64,000 nt of DNA, from assembly GCF_029894165.1 (NCBI RefSeq), contig NZ_JARXXU010000001.1, forward strand, positions 992,001 through 1,056,000, in the 5' to 3' direction. Source of the stretch: Aurantimicrobium minutum. GTDB taxonomy: Bacteria; Actinomycetota; Actinomycetes; Actinomycetales; Microbacteriaceae. Made by a program: the position numbers and the translations under genes. A model generated the notes under the pieces. It did not search any database and was not told the origin of the DNA. It was given only the letters and a program-made list of their open reading frames with translations. Position 1 is the stretch's first letter; every line of letters starts with the position of its first letter. Shown piece by piece: positions 1 to 8,747 of the stretch.

Positions 1-68
1 AAGCTGAGACCACCGAATTCTTAGACGCACTTGCCGCACTCGACGGGTCGATAAACGGCGCCCTTTAA
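1..68 (+). CDS. hisC: histidinol-phosphate aminotransferase, 3' end (partial)
   Basis: Only the last 21 codons are inside the window, in the frame starting at base 3, ending ETTEFLDALAALDGSINGAL and a TAA at 66-68. The identification rests mainly on position: it lies directly upstream of hisB, where actinobacterial his operons carry hisC, and the acidic/leucine-rich tail fits the end of a class I/II aminotransferase. Too little sequence is present to see the PLP-binding lysine. Confidence 0.6.
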   Translation, partial: AETTEFLDALAALDGSINGAL

Positions 69-75
69 GCCCCAC

Positions 76-81
76 TAAACT
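76..81 (+). promoter_or_regulatory. -10 box for a leaderless hisB transcript
   Basis: TAAACT fits the TANNNT -10 pattern and starts exactly 12 bases before the hisB ATG, so transcription would begin at the A of the start codon. No Shine-Dalgarno sequence is present before hisB. This would let hisBH-priA be transcribed apart from hisC. Confidence 0.5.
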
Positions 82-87
82 GGTCTC

Positions 88-696
88 ATGACTACAGCAC
101 CGCGCATTGCGAGCATTTCTCGCACCACGAGCGAGTCGAGCATTGAACTCACGATCAATCTCGACGGCACGGGTGTGAGCAACATCGAGACGACTGTTCC
201 GTTCTTCGACCACATGCTGACTGCGTTTGCTAAGCACTCTCTCTCTGATCTCACCGTTAAAGCTTCCGGTGACATCCACATTGATGTTCACCACACAGTT
301 GAAGACATTGGTATTTCTCTTGGTCTCGCTATTCGCGAAGCACTCGGTGACAAGGCCGGTATTTCACGCTTCGGTGACGCACTTGTCCCTCTTGATGAGG
401 CGCTCGTGCAGGCCGTTGTGGACATATCTGGTCGTCCCTTCTTGGTGCACTCAGGTGAACCTGCAGGTTTTGAATTCCACCTCATCGGTGGCCACTTTAC
501 GGGCTCCATGGTTCGCCACGTTTTCGAAGCAATCACCTTCAATGCGGGTCTCACCACTCACATCACGGTGCTGAACGGTCGCGACCCGCACCACATTGCT
601 GAGGCTGAATTCAAGGCGTTTGCTCGCGCGTTCCGTCAGGCCAAGGCTCTTGACCCTCTCGTGCAGGGAATCCCCAGCACTAAGGGTGCTCTGTGA
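88..696 (+). CDS. hisB: imidazoleglycerol-phosphate dehydratase
   Basis: This 202-residue protein catalyses step 7 of histidine biosynthesis, dehydration of imidazole-glycerol phosphate to imidazole-acetol phosphate, in the cytoplasm. The two internally repeated Mn-binding signatures are visible: FFDHML at about 39-44 with [10 protein letters not shown] at 66-75, and the second-half copy around [11 protein letters not shown] and [15 protein letters not shown]. Length matches the monofunctional family (no phosphatase domain as in E. coli). It overlaps hisH by four bases (GTGA), so the two are translationally coupled. The start is the ATG 12 bases after a -10 box, with no ribosome binding site. 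Confidence 0.97.
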   Translation: MTTAPRIASISRTTSESSIELTINLDGTGVSNIETTVPFFDHMLTAFAKHSLSDLTVKASGDIHIDVHHTVEDIGISLGLAIREALGDKAGISRFGDALVPLDEALVQAVVDISGRPFLVHSGEPAGFEFHLIGGHFTGSMVRHVFEAITFNAGLTTHITVLNGRDPHHIAEAEFKAFARAFRQAKALDPLVQGIPSTKGAL

Positions 697-1325
697 CCCC
701 AAAGTCCGTCGTTGTTTTCGACTACGGCACGGGAAACATCCACTCCGCGATCAAAGCTGTGGAGCTCGCAGGAGCAACCGTTGAACTGACGCGCGACAAA
801 ACTAAGTGCGCGGAAGCCGACGGCCTGTTGGTTCCTGGCGTGGGAGCTTTTGCTGCGGTCATGGAGGCGCTCAATGCCGTCGATGGCGGCGAGATTATTG
901 AGCGTCGCCTAGCCGGCGGACGCCCGGTCATGGGTATATGTGTGGGCATGCAGGTCATGTTTGCCAACGGCCTCGAAGGCGGCGTGGACACACCGGGCCT
1001 CGGCGAGTGGGATGAAACCGTGCACAAACTTGAAGCTCCTGTGTTGCCACACATGGGATGGAACACCGTCGAAGTGGGCGAAGGTTCGAAGCTGTTTAAA
1101 GGGATCGAAGACGAGCGTTTTTACTTTGTGCACTCCTACGGTGTGACCGAGTGGAACCTCGATGTCATTCCGCCGTTTCCCAAGCCAGCAGTGACCTGGG
1201 CTGAACACGGACAGCGCTTTGTTGCCGCTGTCGAAAATGGCCCACTCGTTGCCACCCAATTCCACCCTGAAAAATCCGGTGAGGCAGGCATTCAACTGCT
1301 GCGTAACTGGCTTGCCACACTTTAA
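693..1325 (+). CDS. hisH: imidazole glycerol phosphate synthase, glutamine amidotransferase subunit
   Basis: A 210-residue class I glutamine amidotransferase that supplies ammonia to HisF for closure of the imidazole ring. The catalytic triad is visible: Cys83 in GICVGMQ and His191/Glu193 in QFHPEKSG. The start is GTG inside the hisB stop (GTGA overlap). Its partner hisF is not in the window; after priA the locus turns to sseB, so hisF must lie elsewhere. Confidence 0.97.
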   Translation: MTPKSVVVFDYGTGNIHSAIKAVELAGATVELTRDKTKCAEADGLLVPGVGAFAAVMEALNAVDGGEIIERRLAGGRPVMGICVGMQVMFANGLEGGVDTPGLGEWDETVHKLEAPVLPHMGWNTVEVGEGSKLFKGIEDERFYFVHSYGVTEWNLDVIPPFPKPAVTWAEHGQRFVAAVENGPLVATQFHPEKSGEAGIQLLRNWLATL

Positions 1326-1352
1326 CAATCTCCAACCAAAGGAACACCTGTC

Positions 1353-2087
1353 ATGACTGCGCCCATTCTTGAGCTGCTGCCCGCCGTTGACGTTGCCGAA
1401 GGGAAGGCAGTTCGCCTCACCCAGGGCGCTCTGGGAACTGAAACTGACTTCGGCGACCCGGTCGATGCAGCGGCAGACTGGGCACGTCAGGGTGCCGAAT
1501 GGATTCACCTCGTCGATCTCGACGCAGCCTTTGGCCGCGGCGAGAACCGAGCACTGCTTCGCCGCGTGATTGTCGAAGTCCCTGGGGTCAAGATTGAACT
1601 CTCTGGCGGTATTCGTGATGATGCATCGCTCGAGTCAGCACTCGAAAGTGGTGCAACTCGCGTGAACCTCGGCACTGCAGCTCTGGAAAACCCTGAATGG
1701 GCAGCTTCTGCTATTGAACGCTTCGGTGACCAGATCGCTGTTGGTCTGGACGTGCGAGGAGAAACTCTCGCTGCCCGTGGTTGGACCAAAGAAGGCGGAA
1801 ATCTCTGGGACGTGCTTGCGCGCCTTGAGGATGCTGGATGTGCACGCTACGTTGTCACCGACGTGACCCGCGATGGCATGCTCAATGGCCCAAACCTTGA
1901 ACTTCTGACAGCTATTACCGAGAAAACAGGAAAGCCTGTCGTCGCCTCTGGCGGTATTGCGAGCTTGGACGATCTCGTGGCATTGCGCTCACTGGTCCCC
2001 ATCGGAGTGGAGGGTGCCATCGTGGGTAAAGCACTTTATGCTCAGAAGTTCACCCTCGAGCAGGCCATCCAGGTCGCCTACAACTAG
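1353..2087 (+). CDS. priA: phosphoribosyl isomerase A (HisA/TrpF-type)
   Basis: A 244-residue (beta-alpha)8 barrel that isomerises ProFAR to PRFAR in histidine biosynthesis. In most actinobacteria the same enzyme (PriA) also does the TrpF step of tryptophan biosynthesis. Candidate acid/base residues are Asp13 ([15 protein letters not shown]) and the TDVTRDG segment at 169-175; phosphate-binding glycine motifs ([16 protein letters not shown]) are present. It follows hisH by 27 bases with an AAAGGA ribosome binding site. Dual activity is inferred from taxonomy, not proved by the sequence. Confidence 0.93.
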   Translation: MTAPILELLPAVDVAEGKAVRLTQGALGTETDFGDPVDAAADWARQGAEWIHLVDLDAAFGRGENRALLRRVIVEVPGVKIELSGGIRDDASLESALESGATRVNLGTAALENPEWAASAIERFGDQIAVGLDVRGETLAARGWTKEGGNLWDVLARLEDAGCARYVVTDVTRDGMLNGPNLELLTAITEKTGKPVVASGGIASLDDLVALRSLVPIGVEGAIVGKALYAQKFTLEQAIQVAYN

Positions 2088-2096
2088 GCATTGTTT

Positions 2097-2915
2097 ATGT
2101 CCCACGACCATTCTGATGACGGCCACATGTTCGGTTCAACCGATCATGCTGACTCTGCAGGACAGGCGTGGGAAGGTCGCGCCTTTCAAGAGAACCCCTT
2201 CGCCCATGATGACGGCAGTGCGCCTGCTGAACTCGTCGCTGCGTTGGATGCTTTCCGGTCCTTAGCTCTGGACCATGAGGAACGCGCTCTGCGTCATATG
2301 GATGTTGTCCAGGCAGTACGAGGTGCACGTTTCCTCATCCCACTCATCGCTGAGGCGGGTGATCTAGGGATTACTGACACAGGGCTCACGGTCGATAAGA
2401 CTCAAGAGTTAGCAATAGTCACGGTTGAAGGTCCTGGTGGGCAACGAGTATTGCCGGTGTTCTCGAGCGTGGAAGCGATGGCTCGCTGGCGTGCTGATGC
2501 GCGACCTGTGCCCGCAGATGGACAACGTGTGGCACTTGCGGCAGCCCGTGATGGTGCTCACTGGGTTGTGATTGACCCCACCAGTGCAACGGAGTTTGTC
2601 CTCCGACGCCCTGTTGTTGCAGCAGTAGCGCAGGGATTGCCGTGGATTCCCAGTCATGTGGATCCACAATTGCAGGACACTTTTGATCGATCCATCGAGG
2701 ATGAGTCGTTTGTCCGAGGAATTCGCTTAGTTGCCGGTGACCCAGATGCCCGCGGACATGATGAAGATCTTGTGGTGCAGGTTTCGTTGCCACAAAGCTT
2801 GGATGAAATCACGGTTAATCGCGTCGTAGAGGGTCTCATGCAGAAATGGGCTCAAGAGCCCATCTTCTCTCAGCGCGTGGATTCGATGCGCCTTGTTCTG
2901 GTACCCGCACTCTAA
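2097..2915 (+). CDS. SseB family protein
   Basis: A 272-residue soluble protein with an SseB-like N-terminal half (roughly residues 40-145, with LIPLIAE and VLPVFSSVEAMARW segments) and a second conserved half containing WVVIDPTSATEFVLRRP. SseB-family proteins are common beside priA in actinobacteria; their role is not settled. The first ATG (2097) is preferred over a TTG six bases upstream. The His/Asp-rich N-terminus (HDHSDDGHMF) might bind metal, but this is speculation. Its 3' end runs into a strong terminator. Confidence 0.75.
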   Translation: MSHDHSDDGHMFGSTDHADSAGQAWEGRAFQENPFAHDDGSAPAELVAALDAFRSLALDHEERALRHMDVVQAVRGARFLIPLIAEAGDLGITDTGLTVDKTQELAIVTVEGPGGQRVLPVFSSVEAMARWRADARPVPADGQRVALAAARDGAHWVVIDPTSATEFVLRRPVVAAVAQGLPWIPSHVDPQLQDTFDRSIEDESFVRGIRLVAGDPDARGHDEDLVVQVSLPQSLDEITVNRVVEGLMQKWAQEPIFSQRVDSMRLVLVPAL

Positions 2916-2927
2916 GCCGGCGGCGGT

Positions 2928-2958
2928 AGAAACCCAGCCCTAGACGGGCTGGGTTTCT
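2928..2958. terminator. bidirectional intrinsic terminator between sseB and the YhgE gene
   Basis: A perfect 13-base inverted repeat, AGAAACCCAGCCC and its complement, around a 5-base loop (TAGAC), with T-rich ends on both strands. It ends the his/sseB transcript and, on the minus strand, contains the stop codon of the YhgE gene in the loop. Confidence 0.85.
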
Positions 2959-4607
2959 TTACTCAACGCCGTGATGGAGACGTGGCGCTTGCGCGAGATT
3001 GCAATACCCGTAACCGCTATGGAGCCTAATGTCCACAGAATCAGAGAAGTCAGTGCTCCGGCAAAACCGGAAACTTCTGCAGAGTTAACTACAGACTGCA
3101 ATGCTGTGACAGCGTCATTGGCTGGGGTTACACCCAACACAGTGTCAAGAATCTCGGGAACGGTAGAAATAACGCCGGTGACCAGAATGAGGATTCCTAC
3201 AGCAAGTGAAATCAGTCGACCAAAGCCGCCCAGAACTGCCAGGAGAGCTTGATTCGTGGCAGTAAATGCGACAGAGATAAGCGCAGATACACCGGCTACA
3301 GCCAGCCATTCACCCACGTTGAAGCCCTGAGCAATGGCAATCACTGTGGCCACCGCGACTCCCTGCACAATGCCCACGATGGCGGGGAGCACGAAGGATC
3401 GTGTGGCCAAGGACAAAGAGGAGCGAGTGGACTCGAGCAAACGTACTGGGAGTGCACGTAAGCCAATGAAGCTGGCCATTGCAGCAATCCAGAGGGCCAG
3501 CACAACGTATAACGGTGTGCTGCTGGCACCAAAACTCAGAGTTCCCGCATTGCTCACTGTTACGGGAGCAGTGACGACATCTGCCAGTGCAGTGGTTTGT
3601 TCTTTGGTATAGACAGGAATATTTGTCAGTGCTGTATCAAGCCCATTGGCTAAAGAGTTTGAACCCTCGGCCAAAGCAGAACTTCCAGTGGCCAGTCCGG
3701 TGACGCCTGTCGCAATATCGGTGCTGCCAGCTGCGAGCTGAGAGATTCCGCCTTGTAGCTGCGTGAGGCCACCGGCGAAAGCATTTGTTCCGGCGCTCAG
3801 TCCTGACAATGAGCCACAGAATTGAGCTTGTGCTGCAAGCGGCACAACGCTGCTGCAACTTGAGCTGAGACTGGTCAGGCCATCTGCAATTTGTTGTGTC
3901 TGTCCAGGAAGTGCTGCAGATTGACTTTGCAGAGCCCACATTCCGGCAGAGAAGTCCTGTGCTCCGGTGGAGAGCTTCTGTGCGCCATCGGCGAGAGAAT
4001 ACATTCCGGTCGTGAGGTCGTGAGCTCCCTTAGCAGCAGTTCCGAGGCCTTCACTGAGGGTGCTGAAACCGAGCAATACGTTGCCGATGTAGTTTGCACT
4101 GAGTTTTTGATTCAACACGTTGACGGCTGTGGAGGTAATTGCGGTGGTGATGGCATCATCTACAAGGCGATTTTTCTCGCTCGTGGTCACATCGATAACC
4201 GCCTGAGTGGGGTGTGATGCGTCCGTCATTGACGAGGTCGCGACCTGGGAGAAGTCCTTGGGAATAGTGACCACGGCTACATAGTCGCCAGAGGACAAAC
4301 CCTTCTTGGCTCCTGCTGTATTAGTGATAACCCAGTCGTAGTTACTGCCACCGTCGACACCATCGACCAGTCCGGCGCTGAGAATGCGGCCTAGCGGGGT
4401 CATTTGGCCGTTGATAGTCACTGGCTGGTCATTGTTCACAATCGCTGCCTTGACGGTGTCGAGACGATCGGTTGGATTCCACAGTCCCCACAGCAGCGTT
4501 CCCACCACGATGAGGGGAACGCAGAGAAGACCAATCAGCGTGAGGGCACGTGGCTTGCCTTCCGTCTGAGCAGTGTTCAATGAAAGTCGAGTAATGAGGG
4601 TATTCAT
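2940..4607 (-). CDS. YhgE/Pip domain membrane protein
   Basis: A 555-residue protein with one N-terminal membrane segment (about 22-44), a long extracytoplasmic region, and several C-terminal membrane segments (about 365-545). The extracytoplasmic part carries leucine/glycine/serine heptad-like repeats (LATGSSALAEGSNSLANGLD type, about 190-335), which are the hallmark of YhgE/Pip proteins related to phage-infection protein. It starts 3 bases after the stop of the MMPL gene, so both are one operon. Members of this family sit beside MMPL or ABC-2 export genes; the transported molecule is unknown. The last codons overlap a bidirectional terminator. Confidence 0.85.
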   Translation of the reverse strand: MNTLITRLSLNTAQTEGKPRALTLIGLLCVPLIVVGTLLWGLWNPTDRLDTVKAAIVNNDQPVTINGQMTPLGRILSAGLVDGVDGGSNYDWVITNTAGAKKGLSSGDYVAVVTIPKDFSQVATSSMTDASHPTQAVIDVTTSEKNRLVDDAITTAITSTAVNVLNQKLSANYIGNVLLGFSTLSEGLGTAAKGAHDLTTGMYSLADGAQKLSTGAQDFSAGMWALQSQSAALPGQTQQIADGLTSLSSSCSSVVPLAAQAQFCGSLSGLSAGTNAFAGGLTQLQGGISQLAAGSTDIATGVTGLATGSSALAEGSNSLANGLDTALTNIPVYTKEQTTALADVVTAPVTVSNAGTLSFGASSTPLYVVLALWIAAMASFIGLRALPVRLLESTRSSLSLATRSFVLPAIVGIVQGVAVATVIAIAQGFNVGEWLAVAGVSALISVAFTATNQALLAVLGGFGRLISLAVGILILVTGVISTVPEILDTVLGVTPANDAVTALQSVVNSAEVSGFAGALTSLILWTLGSIAVTGIAISRKRHVSITALSKETQPV

Positions 4608-4610
4608 GGT

Positions 4611-7361
4611 TTATGCCTGCACTTTCTTGCTCGCAGCAGCGACAGAGGTGATGTCGCAGACCGTGGCCTCAACCCGAGGACTCAGGAATGATCCCCATGT
4701 TTCGATGGGCAGGTCGCTGGTTGTCCCCACTACGACGGTGAGAAGGCGTCCGGCGGCCTGGGCACTTTCTCGGGCTTCGTTCAGTGCGTCAGCAATCGCA
4801 TAACATTCCGTCTCAGATGAGAGGAAGTCAATATTGTCCAGCATGATGATGTGAGGTTTCTCCGCATCTGCGTCTTGGATGGCTTCGACGGTGTTGCGAT
4901 TAGCGTGCATCGCAACATCAATCAGGGCAACTCGAGATCGCACAGCTCCAGAGCGCACAGGAAGCACCATTCCGGCGACTTTGAGTTTGCCTGCGCCAGG
5001 ATCCAGGCGACCACTTAGCGTGAGCAATAGTGCAGAAATGCCGGTCTTGTCGTTTCCGGTGACGAACAGGGTGTGACCCTCGGTAACCCGAAGGTGCACA
5101 TTCTTGAAGTACGCAACAGTGTTGGTGGCATTGTTGAGGCTCAGGCCATCAGCTGCGATCACCATCGCCTGTTCTACAGGCCAGTTTTCAAGCTCTAGTT
5201 CATGTTGCACACCCTCGCCTTCCACATCGAAGTGGGGGAGGATGCGGTCAAGCCATTTCGGCATGTACCAGGCTTTGTCCCCGAGCAGCTGTAAAACAGC
5301 GGGTACAAAAGTCATGCGCACAATAAAGGCATCCACAAAGATTCCCGCAGCCAAAGCCAAGGCAATTGCTTTCAAGCTGCCATCACTTTCGGGTACGAAC
5401 GCAGCAAACACGGCGAACATGATCACGGCAGCAGCCGTGACAACCTTGGCCGATCCCACAAAACCGGTGACAATGCTCTGCTTTGCTTTGCCGCTGTGAA
5501 CATAGTCCTCGCGCATGCGGGCCACGAGGAATACTTCATAGTCCATGGCCAAACCGAACAAGATACCCATCACGATGATCGGCATAAAGCTAATCACCGG
5601 ACCTGGCTTGTCTACGTTGAACAAACTGGCGCCCACCCCGTCCTGCAAGACCAGAGTGACAATTCCGAAGGCAGCTACGACGCTGAAGAGGTAACCGATG
5701 GCTGCCTTAACGGGCACCCAAATTGATCTAAACACCATGGTGAGCAGGATGAGTGAGAGACCCACCACGACAATTCCAAAGGGAAGCAATGCGTTACCGA
5801 GCTGCTCAGATACATCGATTCCACTGGCGGTGAAACCCGTCACTGAGAGGTCTACCCCATATGTGGACAGGAAGTAGTCGTGCTTCTCGCGAATAGCTTG
5901 AACGAGAGCTTTAGTTTCTTCTGAATCCGGAGACCCGGTGGGAACGACCTGAATAATTCCCGTATCTGCTGTCTTATTAGGGGTGGAGAGGGGGACTGCT
6001 GCGACACCGGGCAATTTCTCTAACTCGGTTTTGAGGTCTGCCATCAGCCCCAAGGGGTCAGTGCTGGTCACGATGGTGCCGGTGACGAGGAGAGGGCCGT
6101 TATAGCCTTCACCAAAGTTTTCTGCCACGAGATCGTAGGTCACCCGCGAGCGATCCTCGAGCGAGTTACTTCCGGCATCGGGCAGTGCTAAACGGAGGTT
6201 GAGTGCTGGAAGGGCCACAATCGTGATTGTTGCCACCACGGCAAGGATTGTCACGATGGGGAAACGGGTGACCGCTTTGACCCATCCGGTGAAGAAACGG
6301 TTGGGCTTCACCTCTGCAGAAATCTTGTTTTTGCGCGTTTTCGGTCGTAAGCGCTCACCGGCGAAACCGAGGAATGCGGGAATGAGCGTGATGGAAATCA
6401 ATACGGCAACACCCACGCCGACCGCTGCGGCAATGCCCATTGTTGTGAGGAAGGGGATACCAGCAATCCCCAGACCCAACAGGGCAATCATGACGGTCAA
6501 TCCGGCAAAGATAACGGCAGAACCCGCTGTGCCCGTAGCGCGGGCTGCTGCTTCTTCGGGACTATCTCCGCGACGAAGTTGGTCTTGGTGTCTGGAGATA
6601 ATGAAGAGGGCGTAGTCAATCCCGACCGCCAGGCCCAGCATCAGAGCCAGCATTGGGGTGGTCGAGGTGACCTTTGCAAAAGCGGTAGCTAAGAAAATCA
6701 GGGCAATAGAGATGCCCACTCCGAGCATTGCCGTCAGCAGAGGCATTCCAGCTGCAATGAATGAGCCGAAGGTGATAATCAACACGATGAGAGCCACGCC
6801 AACGCCGATCAGCTCCGTGGCGCTAATGGCTGGCATGCTTTGGCTGTAAATCTGTCCGCCCAGTGACACTGTCGATCCTGTGGGCAACTCTGCCTGGAGC
6901 GATTCAGTAGCTTTTTCAAGCTGTGCAAGCGATGATGTCTTGATCGTTGCCGTAGGGCCTGTGAACTGAATACTCATCAGGCCGGCTTTGTCATTGGCGC
7001 TGACAGCACCGTGAATGTTTTCACTAAAAGGGGAGCTGGCGGAATCGATTTGAGGAAGGTCGCTGATAGTGGCGGCCGAGCTATCAAGCGCTGTTACATA
7101 TGCAGGGTCTGTGATGTGTTGGCCGTCTGCTGCGACAACAATGATTTGTGCAGAAGCGCCACTGACCTGGGGGAAGGTGGCCGAGAGCGAATCTAAAGCT
7201 TTCTGCGATTCGGTACCGGGGATACTGATGCCGTTATCTAACCCGGTATTGAACACAGCGGCAGAACCGCCAACAAGGACTAGGACAACGATCCACCCGC
7301 CGAGGACGAACTTGCGGGCACGAAAAGCCCAGCGACCGAGTGAATACAACGCAGATGACAT
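4611..7361 (-). CDS. MMPL/RND-type transporter with a degenerate ABC-ATPase-like C-terminal domain
   Basis: A 916-residue protein, start chosen at the ATG preceded by AAGGACAG (a longer reading 26 codons upstream would run through the operator). Residues 1-~720 are a two-half MMPL permease: N-terminal membrane segment (FVLGGWIVVLVLVGG), two extracytoplasmic loops, and two bundles with the family's GLAVGIDYALFIISR and GLAMDYEVFLVARMRED segments. Residues ~733-916 resemble an ABC nucleotide-binding domain: RVTEGHTLFVTGNDKTGISA matches the Walker A region but the invariant Lys is Ile, and IIMLDNID resembles Walker B with Asn in place of the catalytic Glu; no LSGGQ signature is seen. Probable proton-driven drug or lipid exporter, repressed by the adjacent TetR protein. 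Confidence 0.85.
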   Translation of the reverse strand: MSSALYSLGRWAFRARKFVLGGWIVVLVLVGGSAAVFNTGLDNGISIPGTESQKALDSLSATFPQVSGASAQIIVVAADGQHITDPAYVTALDSSAATISDLPQIDSASSPFSENIHGAVSANDKAGLMSIQFTGPTATIKTSSLAQLEKATESLQAELPTGSTVSLGGQIYSQSMPAISATELIGVGVALIVLIITFGSFIAAGMPLLTAMLGVGISIALIFLATAFAKVTSTTPMLALMLGLAVGIDYALFIISRHQDQLRRGDSPEEAAARATGTAGSAVIFAGLTVMIALLGLGIAGIPFLTTMGIAAAVGVGVAVLISITLIPAFLGFAGERLRPKTRKNKISAEVKPNRFFTGWVKAVTRFPIVTILAVVATITIVALPALNLRLALPDAGSNSLEDRSRVTYDLVAENFGEGYNGPLLVTGTIVTSTDPLGLMADLKTELEKLPGVAAVPLSTPNKTADTGIIQVVPTGSPDSEETKALVQAIREKHDYFLSTYGVDLSVTGFTASGIDVSEQLGNALLPFGIVVVGLSLILLTMVFRSIWVPVKAAIGYLFSVVAAFGIVTLVLQDGVGASLFNVDKPGPVISFMPIIVMGILFGLAMDYEVFLVARMREDYVHSGKAKQSIVTGFVGSAKVVTAAAVIMFAVFAAFVPESDGSLKAIALALAAGIFVDAFIVRMTFVPAVLQLLGDKAWYMPKWLDRILPHFDVEGEGVQHELELENWPVEQAMVIAADGLSLNNATNTVAYFKNVHLRVTEGHTLFVTGNDKTGISALLLTLSGRLDPGAGKLKVAGMVLPVRSGAVRSRVALIDVAMHANRNTVEAIQDADAEKPHIIMLDNIDFLSSETECYAIADALNEARESAQAAGRLLTVVVGTTSDLPIETWGSFLSPRVEATVCDITSVAAASKKVQA

Positions 7362-7420
7362 ATCTGTCCTTGGGGGTGTGCGACAGGCGGTCAAGAACCG
7401 GTGTCGGGCTGATAACTTTC

Positions 7421-7455
7421 GATACACCGGTGTATCCAATACATAAGTGTATCCT
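7421..7455. promoter_or_regulatory. paired TetR operator in the tetR-mmpL intergenic region
   Basis: A perfect 16-base palindrome GATACACCGGTGTATC at 7421-7436 is followed by a second, imperfect copy (ATACATAAGTGTAT, 7439-7452). The second overlaps the predicted -10 box of tetR; the first lies in the predicted promoter of the divergent transporter operon. The position in a divergent tetR/efflux arrangement indicates autorepression and repression of the pump. Confidence 0.75.
7450..7455 (+). promoter_or_regulatory. -10 box for a leaderless tetR transcript
   Basis: TATCCT starts exactly 12 bases before the tetR ATG and there is no ribosome binding site. It lies at the downstream edge of the second operator half, so repressor binding would block it. 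Confidence 0.45.
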
Positions 7456-7461
7456 TAAGTT

Positions 7462-8136
7462 ATGTCCATCACAACCTCAGAGGCGCCCAAGCCCACCGAA
7501 TCTGCGCGCAGGCAAAAAACCCGTGAACGCTTGATGGATGCGGCGTTCGAAGTGTTTTCTGAAGTGGGCATTCACGCGGCAACGGTCGAGATGATTGCAG
7601 AACGGGCTGATTTCACCCGTGGCGCTTTTTACTCCAACTTCGATACAAAGGAAGAACTCTTCCTGGCGCTCGCCGAACGAGGAAATAATCAACGTTTGGC
7701 TCTGCTGCGCCAAAGCGTTGAACATATGGATCAGATCCTGCCTGAAATCCTTGGTGCCCCCGGTGCGAAACTTCAGCCCGAGAACCTGGGCCTCCTCGTT
7801 ACCAGCTTTCTCGATCAACAAAACGAGAACAGCTATTGGTTCCTCTTTCAATCAGAACTTCGTCTGCTTGCCATGCGCGATCCTGCAGTGGGGTCAATTT
7901 ATCTCGAGCAGAAGGCTGCTGCTGAAACAGAATTTGCCAACATTATCTCGGCAGCCTTGAGGGCCGTTGGACTGAGCTCTGAGCTCAATCCACTGGAGTT
8001 GGCCAGCGTATTGACAACAACCTATGAGTCAACACTTCAAGAGGCGATCATGCAAGGTGGGCCTCAGGTGCAGAAAATAGCTCACGAACTTGTGCGCACC
8101 AAGCTAGTGGCACTCATTACGCAACTTGCTCGTTAG
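7462..8136 (+). CDS. TetR family transcriptional repressor
   Basis: A 224-residue regulator. The N-terminal helix-turn-helix is clear at about residues 20-66 (RERLMDAAFEVFSEVG, then TVEMIAERADFTRGAFYSNF, then KEELFLAL). The ligand-binding C-terminal domain is, as usual, not informative about the inducer. It is divergent from the YhgE/MMPL export operon with palindromic operators in between, so it most likely represses that pump and itself. Its stop overlaps the stop of the convergent DUF1844 gene by four bases. Confidence 0.92.
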   Translation: MSITTSEAPKPTESARRQKTRERLMDAAFEVFSEVGIHAATVEMIAERADFTRGAFYSNFDTKEELFLALAERGNNQRLALLRQSVEHMDQILPEILGAPGAKLQPENLGLLVTSFLDQQNENSYWFLFQSELRLLAMRDPAVGSIYLEQKAAAETEFANIISAALRAVGLSSELNPLELASVLTTTYESTLQEAIMQGGPQVQKIAHELVRTKLVALITQLAR

Positions 8137-8489
8137 TTAACTGGGCCAGTCCATTTCTCGCCGGGACCTTTGCCGATTTCGTCGGGGAAAGGGGAGGCTT
8201 CGCGGAACGCCAGTTGCAGAGAACGCAGGCCATCACGCAGAGGACGCGCGTGTGAGTCGCTAATGTCTGGCGCTGCAGCAGTGACTAGACCAGCGAGTGC
8301 ATTGATTAGTTTGCGAGCTTCGTCCAGGTCGGTCAACGCTGCGGCATCTGGTTCATCTGCAAGACCGCACTTGATGGCTGCAGCACTCATGAGGTTCACG
8401 GCTACCTCAACGATGACTTCGATGGCGGGTACTTCTGAGATATCCATTACGGCTTTCTGGACTGTCTCAGTTTGGGTGCTTTCGCTCAC
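8133..8489 (-). CDS. DUF1844 family protein
   Basis: A 118-residue, mostly helical cytoplasmic protein of the DUF1844 family, recognised by the segment EVIVEVAVNLMSAAAIKCGL followed by an acidic linker and DLDEARKLINALAGL. The function is unknown. In actinobacteria it is very often next to infC, as here, where it is divergent from it. The start is GTG (8489) with AGAGG upstream. Confidence 0.8.
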   Translation of the reverse strand: MSESTQTETVQKAVMDISEVPAIEVIVEVAVNLMSAAAIKCGLADEPDAAALTDLDEARKLINALAGLVTAAAPDISDSHARPLRDGLRSLQLAFREASPFPDEIGKGPGEKWTGPVN

Positions 8490-8747
8490 AATGTATTCCT
8501 CTGCTAGGCTTATGCAGGTTTCTTAGCTCATGCCAAGAAATTGAAAGAGGAGTTATCTCCCACCCGTATCCCGCACCATCAGGTTACTGGGTTCTTGCAC
8601 TCCGCCGGTTCAGTTCGCTGGGCAGGTAGGTCAGGGTGCCACAAGAAATTATTCTTGTGTCGTGTTGTCACAGATGTATGTCCGTGTGCGCGTAAGACTC
8701 CTCTTTCTCCCCGCAAGGGTTTCGAGAGAAATATCAAGGAGCACCGC
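8490..8747 (+). promoter_or_regulatory. infC 5' leader with a small hairpin
   Basis: No gene is seen in these 258 bases. A perfect hairpin, CACAAGAA-ATTA-TTCTTGTG, lies at 8640-8659. The region ends with AAGGAG six bases before the ATT start of infC. The long leader is consistent with post-transcriptional control of the infC-rpmI-rplT operon, but no known leader family was recognised. Confidence 0.4.

Noticed and set aside
8541-8747. N-terminal extension of infC by 69 codons
   Set aside because: The extension is not IF-3-like, includes the leader hairpin, and the ATT with a good ribosome binding site fits the known AUU start of infC.
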